64,000 nt of DNA, taken from Purshia tridentata. Taxonomy: Eukaryota; Streptophyta; Magnoliopsida; Rosales; Rosaceae. Under the pieces are notes generated by a model. The model saw only the letters and a list, made by a program, of their open reading frames with translations. It searched no databases and was not told the DNA's origin. The DNA lies in assembly GCA_003254885.1 (NCBI GenBank), contig QANT01006790.1:1-64000 (forward strand). Direction: 5' to 3'. Below, in pieces: positions 10,356-19,520 of this stretch. The translations under genes were made by a program, and so were the position numbers. Each line of letters opens with the position of its first letter. Within the stretch, counting starts at the first letter, position 1.

Positions 10356-12695
10356 CTAGTAATTCATGGCCACTACAGGGCTTGATACAATGTGGTTATG
10401 TTGGTCAATCCATTTGAGATAACCATAGATCACCTTCGGAGCACCGCTGTCGACCTCTACGCTCAGAACGAAACCTTGCTCCTGATACTTTCCAGTGAAT
10501 GTTAGAGTACTAGGCTCTACTTTTATCCTCATTCCGCTTGGAACTTCCAAAAATGCTTGGTAAACTGATGTGTAATCCCCGACATTTGTCACAACCCTGC
10601 TAAAGCTTTTGGCTTTTGGAGAGTCTGTTCCATTAAATATGGCCATAAAAGAAGGGTAGTTTAGTTCGGTAGGTTGTGGGCTGCAACTCCATTGACTCCT
10701 TCTGATAACGGCACTCATCTGCTGGGAACTGTACCCAAGGCCACATAGAAACTCAATATAATCCTGCACACCCATTTCATAGATTAGTCCAGGGTTCATG
10801 GCTCTGTTTGGGTTGATGTGGCCTGCACCAAATTGTAAAGGTGTGGCAGGAAGACCCTGCCATTGGTCTTTTATGGTGGTTTTAGTATTGTCAACAGAGT
10901 ATGCTGTGGTCATGATTGCTGATCGGATGGCTGCTGGGCTCCATTCTCGGTGAACAGCCTTTAGCAAAGCTGCCAAACCAGCAACATGGGGTGCTGCCAT
11001 TGATGTCCCTGAGTATAGTGCATAATCTGTCGCTAAATCATAGTTGTTTACTTCCATGAATGGCCTATTGGGTGCAACTGCAGCCAGCACATCGACCCCC
11101 GGTGCAAGAATGTCTGGTTTCAGAATACTAGGAGTGATTGGGTCTGGTCCTCTTGAAGAGAAAGACGCCACTTGTGGTGCTGGTTTTGTACCCAAATTGG
11201 TCTGCACAAAGGTCAGGCTCTTAACTTTAGTTGTATTGACTTGTGTTGCATACTCTCTAATTGAAGCGCCTGTAGCAAGTGGCAGAATCATAGCAGGAAT
11301 TGAGAAGTCTTCTGGGAATGAAGATGAGAAATCTGTCATGAAGATTCCAGCATAAGCACCTGCCCTCTCTACCTCATCCTTTTGTCCTTCAACGTCAGTC
11401 TTGGTGCTATTATCACAGAGGACTACCTTTCCAGCCACTTCTTCATGATCCAATGACTGGTAGTAGCATATTGTTTTGCTCGTGTTGTCTTTCCCATAGT
11501 ACAATGGTACATCAGTAATGTAAACGCTCTGTGGGAAGTATGATATCCCTTCAACTGTCAAACCATTGTCTAGAGTCATTGTTGCAGTGAAACTGCGATC
11601 AAGCGTGCCAGCTGCTACTGTTGTGATCCAGGGTGCTCCGTTGTGTATTGAGTTGTAAGCACCATCATTCCCAGCTGCGCAGATGACAACAATTCCTTTC
11701 TCAATTGCTGAAAGAGAAGCAATGGCAATGACATCGTTGAAATAAGGTGTGTTGTCAAATCCAAGAGACAGTGACATGATATCAACCCCATCAGAAATTG
11801 CCTGGTCCATGCCGGCAAGCACATCACTAGCTGCACTCTTTTCTGTATCTGATTCCCATAGGACCTTGTACATGGCAACATGTGCCTGTGGTGCCACCCC
11901 TCTTGCTGTGCCTTTTGCATATCCAAAATGACTTGCACTAAGAACATGATTACCTGCAGCTGTTGATGCTGTGTGGGTTCCATGACCAAAGAAGTCTCGT
12001 GGTGAGTCATAGTCATATTTGGTGGAGATGTTTATTCCTGCAGCTTGGAGCCCTTTGCTAAAAGATCGAGCCCCAATGAGCTTCTTGTTGCAGACAGATG
12101 GGCTGAATGCCGTTCCATTCTCACACGTTCCTTTCCATCTTTCTGGCACTTCTGACATTCCCTTATCATTAAAGCTCTCACTCTCTGGCCAAACTCCTGT
12201 ATCAATAATTCCTATGATCACATCTTTGCCATACGACGAAGCAGACCATAGGCCAGAGTTATGTTTGAGCCCAAGAAACTTGGGGCTGTATGTTGTGAAG
12301 AGCTTGCCAAAAGACTCCGGGAATGTGGCAACATGAGCCGGAGATTTCTGTAACTCTGACAGCTGAGAGGGTGTGAGCCTGGCACCGAAGCCATGCATGA
12401 CATGGTTGTATGAGTACAACAATAACTCTGACAGCTGAGAGGGTGTGAGCCTGGCACTGAAGCCATGCATGACATGGCTGTATGAGTACAACAACATTTT
12501 ATTGTCATCTGCTGGAGACGATGACAATGATTTTACAGTGGACCTGTGCCATGCCTCGTGTGTCATGTGATATGCTGGTTTGTGGGAATGGTCGATGTGG
12601 ATGATGTATGTCTGGTAATCCTCAGCATTTGACACTGCATTGTTGATCTGCAGCAGCAATAACAGTAGCAGAGAGATCATATTGTAGAAGCCCAT
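10356..12695 (-). CDS. Subtilisin-like serine protease, SBT1.9-like (copy 1)
   Basis: Single exon, 779 residues, ATG at 12695 and stop at 10356-10358. A hydrophobic signal peptide (about 1-24) points to secretion. The I9 inhibitor propeptide runs about 28-133 and ends before TTYSPKFLGL, the usual maturation site. The S8 catalytic domain carries Asp165 (IIDTGVWPES), His238 (GHGTHT), oxyanion Asn343 (AAGNDG) and Ser565 (SGTSMAAPH). A protease-associated domain sits between Asn343 and Ser565, and a fibronectin-III-like domain closes the protein. Lack of introns is typical of plant SBT1 genes. Odd feature: 24 propeptide residues (68-91) are repeated at once as 92-115, an in-frame tandem duplication absent from its sister gene. 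Catalytic residues are complete, so activity depends on whether the longer propeptide still folds. Substrate is unknown. Confidence 0.93.
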   Translation of the reverse strand: MGFYNMISLLLLLLLQINNAVSNAEDYQTYIIHIDHSHKPAYHMTHEAWHRSTVKSLSSSPADDNKMLLYSYSHVMHGFSARLTPSQLSELLLYSYNHVMHGFGARLTPSQLSELQKSPAHVATFPESFGKLFTTYSPKFLGLKHNSGLWSASSYGKDVIIGIIDTGVWPESESFNDKGMSEVPERWKGTCENGTAFSPSVCNKKLIGARSFSKGLQAAGINISTKYDYDSPRDFFGHGTHTASTAAGNHVLSASHFGYAKGTARGVAPQAHVAMYKVLWESDTEKSAASDVLAGMDQAISDGVDIMSLSLGFDNTPYFNDVIAIASLSAIEKGIVVICAAGNDGAYNSIHNGAPWITTVAAGTLDRSFTATMTLDNGLTVEGISYFPQSVYITDVPLYYGKDNTSKTICYYQSLDHEEVAGKVVLCDNSTKTDVEGQKDEVERAGAYAGIFMTDFSSSFPEDFSIPAMILPLATGASIREYATQVNTTKVKSLTFVQTNLGTKPAPQVASFSSRGPDPITPSILKPDILAPGVDVLAAVAPNRPFMEVNNYDLATDYALYSGTSMAAPHVAGLAALLKAVHREWSPAAIRSAIMTTAYSVDNTKTTIKDQWQGLPATPLQFGAGHINPNRAMNPGLIYEMGVQDYIEFLCGLGYSSQQMSAVIRRSQWSCSPQPTELNYPSFMAIFNGTDSPKAKSFSRVVTNVGDYTSVYQAFLEVPSGMRIKVEPSTLTFTGKYQEQGFVLSVEVDSGAPKVIYGYLKWIDQHNHIVSSPVVAMNY
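12351..12494. repeat. 72-bp in-frame tandem duplication in the subtilase propeptide
   Basis: Copies at 12351-12422 and 12423-12494 differ at only two positions. Each encodes 24 residues beginning LLYSY and ending SQLSEL. The sister gene has one copy at the corresponding place. At each of the two differing sites one copy agrees with the sister gene, so the duplication is younger than the gene duplication and each copy has gained one change. Confidence 0.95.
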
Positions 12696-12762
12696 CTTTT
12701 TTGTTATGGGCTTATGATAGAAGAGATGTGGGATATGCTATAGTAGTAGAGGCTTTTGGTAG

Positions 12763-12768
12763 CTTTAT
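12763..12768 (-). promoter_or_regulatory. TATA box of subtilase copy 1
   Basis: TATAAA read on the minus strand, about 68 bp before the ATG at 12695, inside a block that is almost unchanged in front of the sister gene. Conservation between the two promoters supports it. Confidence 0.65.
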
Positions 12769-13460
12769 AAGAAACATGTTGGATGTTGTTAATCTTCCTT
12801 GTTTAATTGAAAAACGTTATGTTCAAAGTCCATGTTTTATTTAATATAAGTTTTAATTCCTGATCGATTTTATCTATGTCAATCTCATTGGCTGTGAATA
12901 ATACCATAGTTTGTTTGGTTTCTTCTATTTGCATCAGAGGTTGGTTCGTTGCTATTTAGACAATTTGGACTAGCCTTCTTGTCATACCGCTCATACGTCT
13001 TTCCTTTTTATGATTTATATTCTTTTTGAGTTATGTTCCTCTGCTATGCAGGCTATTCCCAATTTGTTAAATCCAACTTGCATGGCTTGATGTCCAACTC
13101 ATCCAGACTTGAAATATCTTAAAAACAAGAATTTGAAACTTCAGATGTCCTTCACACAAACTATGACATATGCTATCCATTCATCAATCCCCTTGAGTCC
13201 AAAAACAAGCAAACAATTCAACGCTGTGTACAGGCTTTGATCTATAATTACATGTTTGTTATAATTAAGGAGCGAACGAGGAAAATGCAAGTGCGACTCA
13301 GTCATATTTTGGTCATTGTAAACACGTACTAAACGACACAAATGTCGACTCTCTAACTGTCGTATTTTCTAGTTTGGATCTTTAATGGGCCTGAACTCAA
13401 TTGGGCTTTAAGTGGCCATTGTCTAACATTTGAGCCTCATTAAAATGGGTTGCCCATAAA

Positions 13461-13760
13461 AGTCCGGATCCACTGTCCCCATTTTACCTCTCCCTCTCGG
13501 TCCCTTGGTTATTATTTTGACACTTGTCCCACTACTTAATACGAATTAACAACTATTTAAACTCTGTTATCTCTTCTTATCTCCAAATAAAATAATAAAA
13601 ATTTAGACCAAAAAAAGAATTAATTTTTAATATTATTTGGATAATAATAAATATAAGTTATAACACAGTTTTTTTTTAACCAAAGGAGATAACACAGTTT
13701 AAGTGGCCGTTGATGGGTGACAGGGAGGGACATGTAAAAGTGGGACAGAGGATCCGGACT
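13461..13760. mobile_element. 300-bp MITE with AGTCCGGATC terminal inverted repeats
   Basis: The element starts AGTCCGGATCC and ends GGATCCGGACT. The arms stay similar well inward (CTGTCCC, then TTTAC, then GTCCCT, and TTAAACTxTGTTATCTC). No coding capacity. I cannot define a target site duplication with confidence, so the superfamily is open; a Mutator-like origin is possible. It sits about 770 bp upstream of subtilase copy 1, at the point where similarity to the copy 2 promoter is interrupted. Confidence 0.8.
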
Positions 13761-14503
13761 CTGCCTGTAACGAAGTTAAGAACATAGTAGAGTCAGATAA
13801 TATGAAAACGGTAAGATTTGAGAGGAAGCATTTACTTGATCAGTCAAGCACGGGGCAGATGGAGGAGGCAGTAACTGACTCACTGGGTCGAGTTGTGAAA
13901 TGGAAATGCTGAATTTCAGGTATGGCTTGTTGCCTCTTTCAAATCATGCCTCATCTTTTTAATCTGCTACATGAAATTTTATATAAATGTTTGCTAACTG
14001 GGTTGCTGGCAAGTTCCAAACTTTTAGTATTTATATAAAAGTTTGTTATTAACAAATTGTTCTCATTTTATTTAGTTTATATGTTCATAGCATCAAAAAT
14101 CTTCTTTATCAATGTAGTTTCGGGGTTGAAATTTTATTTCTTTTTTATTTGGTAAATGATATTTTACTTCTTTGGGTAAGATGCGGTTAAGACCCTTAAG
14201 GGTAACTAAAAAAATTGCATTGCATTAAACCTGCCTTTTCTTCCTTCCGCTTTCAGTGCTCTTATCTTACCATGAGACATGTACTTCTTAGATATATTTT
14301 ATTTCTTGTAAAAGTACTACCTTTTCATAATTTCATGGTTTTATTTCATTTCTCTTGGTTCAATCACATTGTTTAAAGGTCACAGTTTTACAATTAAAAG
14401 ATGCTATGAGGTTAAATAGAAATGCAGTTCGCCTCTGGAATCTATCTTGTTCATCTTATTTTTTTTTCTTGAATCCTGCACATGAATATGCTGGTGGTCT
14501 CAA

Positions 14504-16771
14504 CTAGTAATTAATGGCCACTACAGGGCTTGATACTATGTGGTTATTTTGATCAATCCATTTGAGATAACCATAGATCACCTTTGGAGCTTCGCTATCG
14601 ATCTCTACACTCAAAACAAAACCTAGCTCCTGATATTTTCCAGTGAATGTTAGAGTACTAGGCTCTACTGCAATCTTCATTCCGGTAGGAACGTCCAAAA
14701 ATGCTCGGTAAATTGATGTATCATCCCCCACATTTCTCACAACCCTGCTAAAGTTTTTGCTTCTCTGAGAGTCTGTTCCGTTAAAGATGGCCATAAAAGA
14801 AGGGTAGTTTAGTTCTGTAGGTTGTTGGCTACAAGTCCATTGACTTCGCCTAATAACAGCACTCATCTGGTTGGCAGTGTACCCAAGGCCACATAGAAAA
14901 TCAATATAATCTTGCACATCCATATCATAGATTAGTCCAGGGTTCATGGCTTTGTTTGGGTTAACATGGCCTGCCCCAAAATCCAAGGGTGTTGTGGGAA
15001 GACCATCCCATTGGTCTTTTATAGTAGTCAGAGTATTGTCTTTCGTGTAAGCTGTCGTCATGATCGCTGATCGGATGGCTGCTGGGCTCCATTCTCGGTG
15101 AACAGCCTTTAGCAAAGCTGCTACCCCAGCGATATGTTGTGCTGCCATTGATGTCCCTGATTTAAGTGCATAATCTGTCACTAAACCATAGTTGTTAACT
15201 TCGATGTACGGCTTGTTAGGTGGAACTGCAGCCAGCACATCGACCCCTGGAGCAAGAATGTCTGGTTTTAGAATACTTGGAGTGATTGGGTCGGGTCCTC
15301 TTGAAGAGAAATACGCCACTTGTGGTGCTGGTTTTGTACCCAAATTTGTGTGCACGAAGGACATGCTCTTAACTTTAGTTGTATTAACCTGTGTTGCATA
15401 TCCTCTAATCAATGCCCCTGTAGCAAATGGCAGAATCATAGCAGGAATGGAGAAGACATTTGGGTGTAAAAATGACAGATCCGTCATGAAGATTCCAGCA
15501 TAAGCACCTGCCCTCTCTACCTCATCCTTTTGTCCTTCAACGTCAGTCTTGGTGCTATTATCACAGAGGACTACCTTTCCAGCCACTTCATGATCCAATG
15601 ACTGGTAGTCACATATTGCTTTGCTCCTGTTGTCTTTCCCATAGTACAATGGTGCATCAGTAATGTAAACACTCTCTGGGAAGTATGATATTCCTTCAAC
15701 TGTCAAGCCATTCTCCAGAGTCATTGTTGCAGTGAAACTGCGATCAAGCGTTCCAGCTCCTACTGTTGTGATCCAGGGTGCTCCATTGTGTATTGAATTG
15801 TGAGCACCATCATTCCCAGCTGCGCAGATGACAACAATTCCTTTCTCAATTGCTGAAAGAGAAGCAATGGCAATTACATCGTTGAAATAAGGTGTGTCTT
15901 CAAATCCAAGAGACAGTGACATGATATCAACTCCATCAGAAATTGCCTGGTCCATGCCGGCAAGCACATCACTAGCTGCACTCGTTAAAGTATCAGTTGC
16001 CCAGAGGACCTTGTACATGGCAACATGTGCCCGTGGCGCCACACCTCTTGCTGTGCCTTTTGCATATCCAAAATGACTCGCACTAAGTACATGATTGCCT
16101 GCAGCTGTTGATGCAGTGTGGGTTCCATGACCCAAGAAGTCTCGTGGTGAGTCAAAGTCATATTCGGTGGAGATGTTTCTTCCTGCAGCTTGGAGCCCTT
16201 TGCTAAAAGATCGAGCCCCAATGAGCTTCTTGTTGCAAACAGATGGGCTGAATGCTGTTCCATTCTCACACTTTCCTTTCCATCTTTCTGGCACTTCTGA
16301 CATTCCCTTATCATTAAAGCTCTCACTCTCTGGCCAAATTCCTGTATCAATAATTCCTATGATCACATCTTTGCCATATGACGCAGCAGACCATAGGCCA
16401 GAGTTATATTTGAGTCCCAGAAACTTGGGGCTATGTGTTGTGAACAACTTGCCAAAAGACTCCGGGTATGTGGCAAAATGAGCCGGAGATTTCTGTAATT
16501 CAGACAGCTGAGAGGGTGTGAGCCTGGCACTGAAGCCATGCATGACATGGTTGTATGAGTACAACAACATTTTATTGTCATGACCTTCAGGAGATGATGA
16601 CAATGATTTTAAGGTGGACCTGTGCCATGTCTCATGGGTTAAGAAATATGCAGGTTTGTGGGAATGGTCCATGTGGATGATGTATGTCTGGGATTCCTCA
16701 GCATTTGACTCTGCATTGTTGATTTGCAGTAATATTAACAGTAACAGAAAGATCATATTGTAGAAATCCAT
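14504..16771 (-). CDS. Subtilisin-like serine protease, SBT1.9-like (copy 2)
   Basis: Single exon, 755 residues from the ATG at 16771; an in-frame ATG at 16852 lies upstream of the conserved TATA box and is therefore unlikely to be transcribed, and the MDFYNM start matches MGFYNM of copy 1. It has a signal peptide (about 1-24), an I9 propeptide to about 110, maturation at TTHSPKFLGL, Asp142, His215, oxyanion Asn320 and Ser541, then a protease-associated insert and a C-terminal fibronectin-III-like domain. The propeptide has the single, ancestral copy of the LLYSYNHVMHGF segment. Odd: the serine motif reads GTSMAAQHIAG, where plant subtilases nearly always have Pro-His after the two small residues (Gln545 instead of Pro). 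The catalytic set itself is intact. Secreted; substrate unknown. Confidence 0.93.
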   Translation of the reverse strand: MDFYNMIFLLLLILLQINNAESNAEESQTYIIHMDHSHKPAYFLTHETWHRSTLKSLSSSPEGHDNKMLLYSYNHVMHGFSARLTPSQLSELQKSPAHFATYPESFGKLFTTHSPKFLGLKYNSGLWSAASYGKDVIIGIIDTGIWPESESFNDKGMSEVPERWKGKCENGTAFSPSVCNKKLIGARSFSKGLQAAGRNISTEYDFDSPRDFLGHGTHTASTAAGNHVLSASHFGYAKGTARGVAPRAHVAMYKVLWATDTLTSAASDVLAGMDQAISDGVDIMSLSLGFEDTPYFNDVIAIASLSAIEKGIVVICAAGNDGAHNSIHNGAPWITTVGAGTLDRSFTATMTLENGLTVEGISYFPESVYITDAPLYYGKDNRSKAICDYQSLDHEVAGKVVLCDNSTKTDVEGQKDEVERAGAYAGIFMTDLSFLHPNVFSIPAMILPFATGALIRGYATQVNTTKVKSMSFVHTNLGTKPAPQVAYFSSRGPDPITPSILKPDILAPGVDVLAAVPPNKPYIEVNNYGLVTDYALKSGTSMAAQHIAGVAALLKAVHREWSPAAIRSAIMTTAYTKDNTLTTIKDQWDGLPTTPLDFGAGHVNPNKAMNPGLIYDMDVQDYIDFLCGLGYTANQMSAVIRRSQWTCSQQPTELNYPSFMAIFNGTDSQRSKNFSRVVRNVGDDTSIYRAFLDVPTGMKIAVEPSTLTFTGKYQELGFVLSVEIDSEAPKVIYGYLKWIDQNNHIVSSPVVAINY

Positions 16772-16838
16772 CTTTCTGATGATGGGCTTAATGCAGAGGA
16801 GTTGTGGGATATGCAAAAAAATAGAGAGGTTTGTGAGC

Positions 16839-16844
16839 TTTATA
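16839..16844 (-). promoter_or_regulatory. TATA box of subtilase copy 2
   Basis: TATAAA on the minus strand, 68 bp before the ATG at 16771, the same spacing as in copy 1. It lies downstream of the alternative ATG at 16852 and so argues for the start at 16771. Confidence 0.65.
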
Positions 16845-17500
16845 AGAAACATGTTGGATGATGTTAATCTTCCTTGTTTAATTGCAAAACGTTACGTTCA
16901 AGTCCATGTTTAATTAGTAATATTCATTCTCATCGATGCTTCCTATGCCAACTTCTTGACTATGAATTATACAGCATTTTATTTGGTTTCCTCTGTTTGC
17001 ATCAAAAGGGGTTGGTCCATTTCATTAGCCAAAACAAAAAGGTTACTAGGTCAGTTCGTTGCTATTTAGAGAAATTGGACTGGCGTCCTTTTGTCTGATG
17101 TTAGGTGCCTTGGCTATTTACTCTTAATCATTACTATTAGTTTTGATCATTTGCTAAGTAGGCTTTGCACAATCTGTTTAAACTATGCTGCTAGCTATCC
17201 ATTTATCCAAATCCTTCTCCTCCACAACCAAGCAAACACATCTACACTGTGCAGAGCATTGTATCACTACCATTTGGTATATGATATATCCAAGTCCATT
17301 TCAACCCCAAAGTTTGTCATTATCATGTGGAACAAATGCAAATCATATTTTGGCCTAAGAATACATGCAGCCAAGAAGACGATTCGACTTTGTTTACACA
17401 ATGTGTGTCGCAGTTGGAACTCATTTGGGTTCCATATGAACTTCGTCTAAACATTTGGGCCTCAGCCAATATGGGTAGCCTAGTGGATCATCCAAAAATA

Positions 17501-17640
17501 TCGTTTGACATTTTGATCCTCGTAGTTTAGTAGTTGTTTCAATTTCGTTTCCATCGTTTTAATTTTTTTAATGAAGTCGAATAATATAAATGAAACTGAA
17601 ACAAGGGTCAAACTAAAGTGACCAAAATGATCATTTGGTC
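17501..17640. mobile_element. Short foldback element in the copy 2 promoter
   Basis: The left end (CGTTTGACATTTTGATCCTC and on) pairs with the reverse complement of the right end (CCAAATGATCATTTTGGTC and on) for about 45 bp per arm with mismatches. It shares the GTTGTTTCAATTTC-type arm with the foldback near 3035-3395. It lies near the point of the copy 2 promoter that corresponds to the edge of the unrelated MITE in copy 1. Confidence 0.55.
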
Positions 17641-18840
17641 GATTAACTATATACAAGAAGTCTAACATCAAATCTCATCTCTATCGAGGACTTAATGGTA
17701 TTATCATCACACTCAATCAATTTTGTAAGTTAAGAGTAAGTAACTAAAAGAAATTGCATTACAACTTGTTTTCCTTCCCCATTTCTTTGGTAAGGATTAA
17801 AAACCGTACAAACTGGGTTCACTAATTTTACAAATGAAAACAAACAATTACCAAATGAATCATGATTCAATCATTTGTTGGGTTGATCCTAAACAATTAG
17901 CACCTGTTTTTATCATTTCTTGAACATAAAAAAAGTTCGCTTCGAGTGCTATTACCATGAGATGTACTGATTTTTCTCCAGTGCAGAATATAAAAATGTA
18001 GGATGAATTCGAGATGTCGTTTGAATGCTAACTCAAGCCCGCATGTTCTGTCCTGCATTAGAAAAGACTCAACCTCAACATTTAAAATAGACACTACAAT
18101 GAGGTGACTTGTAACTAAAGACCAGCCAGTTGACTCTGTAACTTGCAATGCTCATCATGATAATGCACAGACCTTTCATAAGTTTCTTTTTATAGAATCT
18201 CTATGTTTGGTTGCACTTTGCTCCTACCAAGGGAAAATGCAACACTGGTCCATAATATTAATGGTGAGCCAAAGCAACCACATTCCCTTGATATCCTTGG
18301 CACACTCTATTTCAGGCTCTGTAAATTTATGGTACTGTCCTTCATGAGTCAAATGATAGTAAGTACGTAACCTGACTTTTGAGAATAACGTTCTACTGAT
18401 TTTTCGGCAGTGATATTTTCCTCACTCAGAGGAATATTCAAAATTATGATGAATCAAGCGTTTAATATTTATAATTTATAATAGAAAGATTGATTAATGT
18501 TGTGAGAGTTGGCACATGGTAGGCTCAAATGCGACAATGAATGCAATTTCTGTCAACCTCAAGCTGACCCAAAGTGCCGTGATGTTTTTGTGTTACACTT
18601 CGTGGTTGGATTCGAAAGAAACATTTTAGCGAGAAAGTTAGAGCCAAATGCTCACGAAATTTCTCTTCGAATTTGAAAGTGAGAGGTACATATGCGTTCA
18701 CTATTTTTGTTAATCATATTGATATATACGTCTTCCATTTGCAATTGGATTATTGGCATGCGTAGGTCACCCAATTCACCATACATATGCCCCTCTTTTG
18801 TGGTGGTCCATACATTGAAAATGGTATCATATATATATAA

Positions 18841-19146
18841 ATCTTTCAATGAGGCCCAACATAAGTTGTTTTGTATTAATTCGAATAATTCATTTTTACA
18901 TATTCATTGATAGATAATCTTTACAAGAAATTAGTCAAATCAGAAATTATTTATCTATTTAATTTTGATCAAACAAATAAACGAACTAAATATTTCTATG
19001 AAATCGTCCATTTGTTTGATCAAAGTTAGATAATCAAATGATTTTTGATTTGACTAATTTTTTGCAAAGATGATCTATCAATAAAAATGTAAAAATTGAA
19101 CGATTTGGATTGACACAATATGACTCATGTGGGTCCCACAAGGGAT
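18841..19146. mobile_element. 306-bp foldback MITE
   Basis: Nearly the whole element is an imperfect palindrome. The left arm (18841 to about 18985) and the reverse complement of the right arm (about 18995-19146) share long runs such as ATTGATAGAT, AAATTAGTCAAATCA and TTTGATCAAACAAAT. No coding capacity. The outer ends are less exact (ATCTTTCAATGAGGCCCAAC against ATCCCTTGTGGGACCCAC) and no target site duplication is obvious. It lies about 375 bp upstream of the third subtilase and could affect its promoter or give small RNAs from a hairpin transcript. Confidence 0.8.
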
Positions 19147-19437
19147 CCTTCATTTAGCACTAAATAAGAGATTCCTCGTTAGAAAGTGACTGATATATAT
19201 TGTTGTTGGGCCTTGCCCAGATCAACGGCCCTAATCTAGTGTGTGAAAATTGGTACTACAACACACAGATGTTAAAAGAGCATGATGACTAGAATCCATA
19301 GGTTAGGGGAGTGTGTAATTTTTGAAGTCAAGCAATCCATTATATCCAGATCATGGACACCAATCACACAGAGGTTGAGGGGTCCCCAACTAATTATGTG
19401 ATTCCATAAGGACAAGTCGGATCAATCAGATGGGCAA

Positions 19438-19446
19438 TATATATAT
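19438..19446 (+). promoter_or_regulatory. Probable TATA box of the third subtilase gene
   Basis: TATATATAT about 80 bp before the ATG at 19521 and only about 35 bp before an earlier in-frame ATG at 19476. This spacing favours 19521 as the start. Confidence 0.5.
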
Positions 19447-19520
19447 TGAGCTTCTCCCATACTCATAAATTTTCTATGAGTACCAAACTTTACAATTGCA
19501 TTCTAAACTTTCACTCAACT

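Larger units (their letters stand above)
10356..17970 (-). repeat. Tandem segmental duplication carrying two subtilase genes
   Basis: Unit A (about 10356-14290) and unit B (about 14504-17970) are related throughout. The coding parts are very similar. The first 90 bp upstream are almost identical (TATA box, AACATGTTGGAT, CCTTGTTTAATTG). Patchy similarity continues further out, for example GTTCGTTGCTATTTAGA at about 12947 and 17053, CAACATTTGxGCCTC-type sequence at about 13426 and 17450, and TAACTAAAA followed by AAATTGCATT at about 14202 and 17741. The start codons are 4076 bp apart. This is a head-to-tail tandem duplication, later changed by different transposon insertions in each copy. Confidence 0.8.
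17641..19520. other. Region between the diverging subtilase genes
   Basis: Intergenic DNA between copy 2 (-) and the third subtilase (+), so it holds the outer promoters of both. The part up to about 17970 resembles 14200-14290. A foldback MITE lies at 18841-19146 and a TATA box at 19438. No gene is seen. Confidence 0.5.

Noticed and set aside
11044-11355. 103-codon frame on + inside subtilase copy 1, also found in copy 2
   Set aside because: It is a shadow of the conserved subtilase coding strand; its presence in both copies follows from the gene duplication.
16772-16852. N-terminal extension of subtilase copy 2 from the ATG at 16852
   Set aside because: The ATG lies upstream of the conserved TATA box, and copy 1 has no matching extension.
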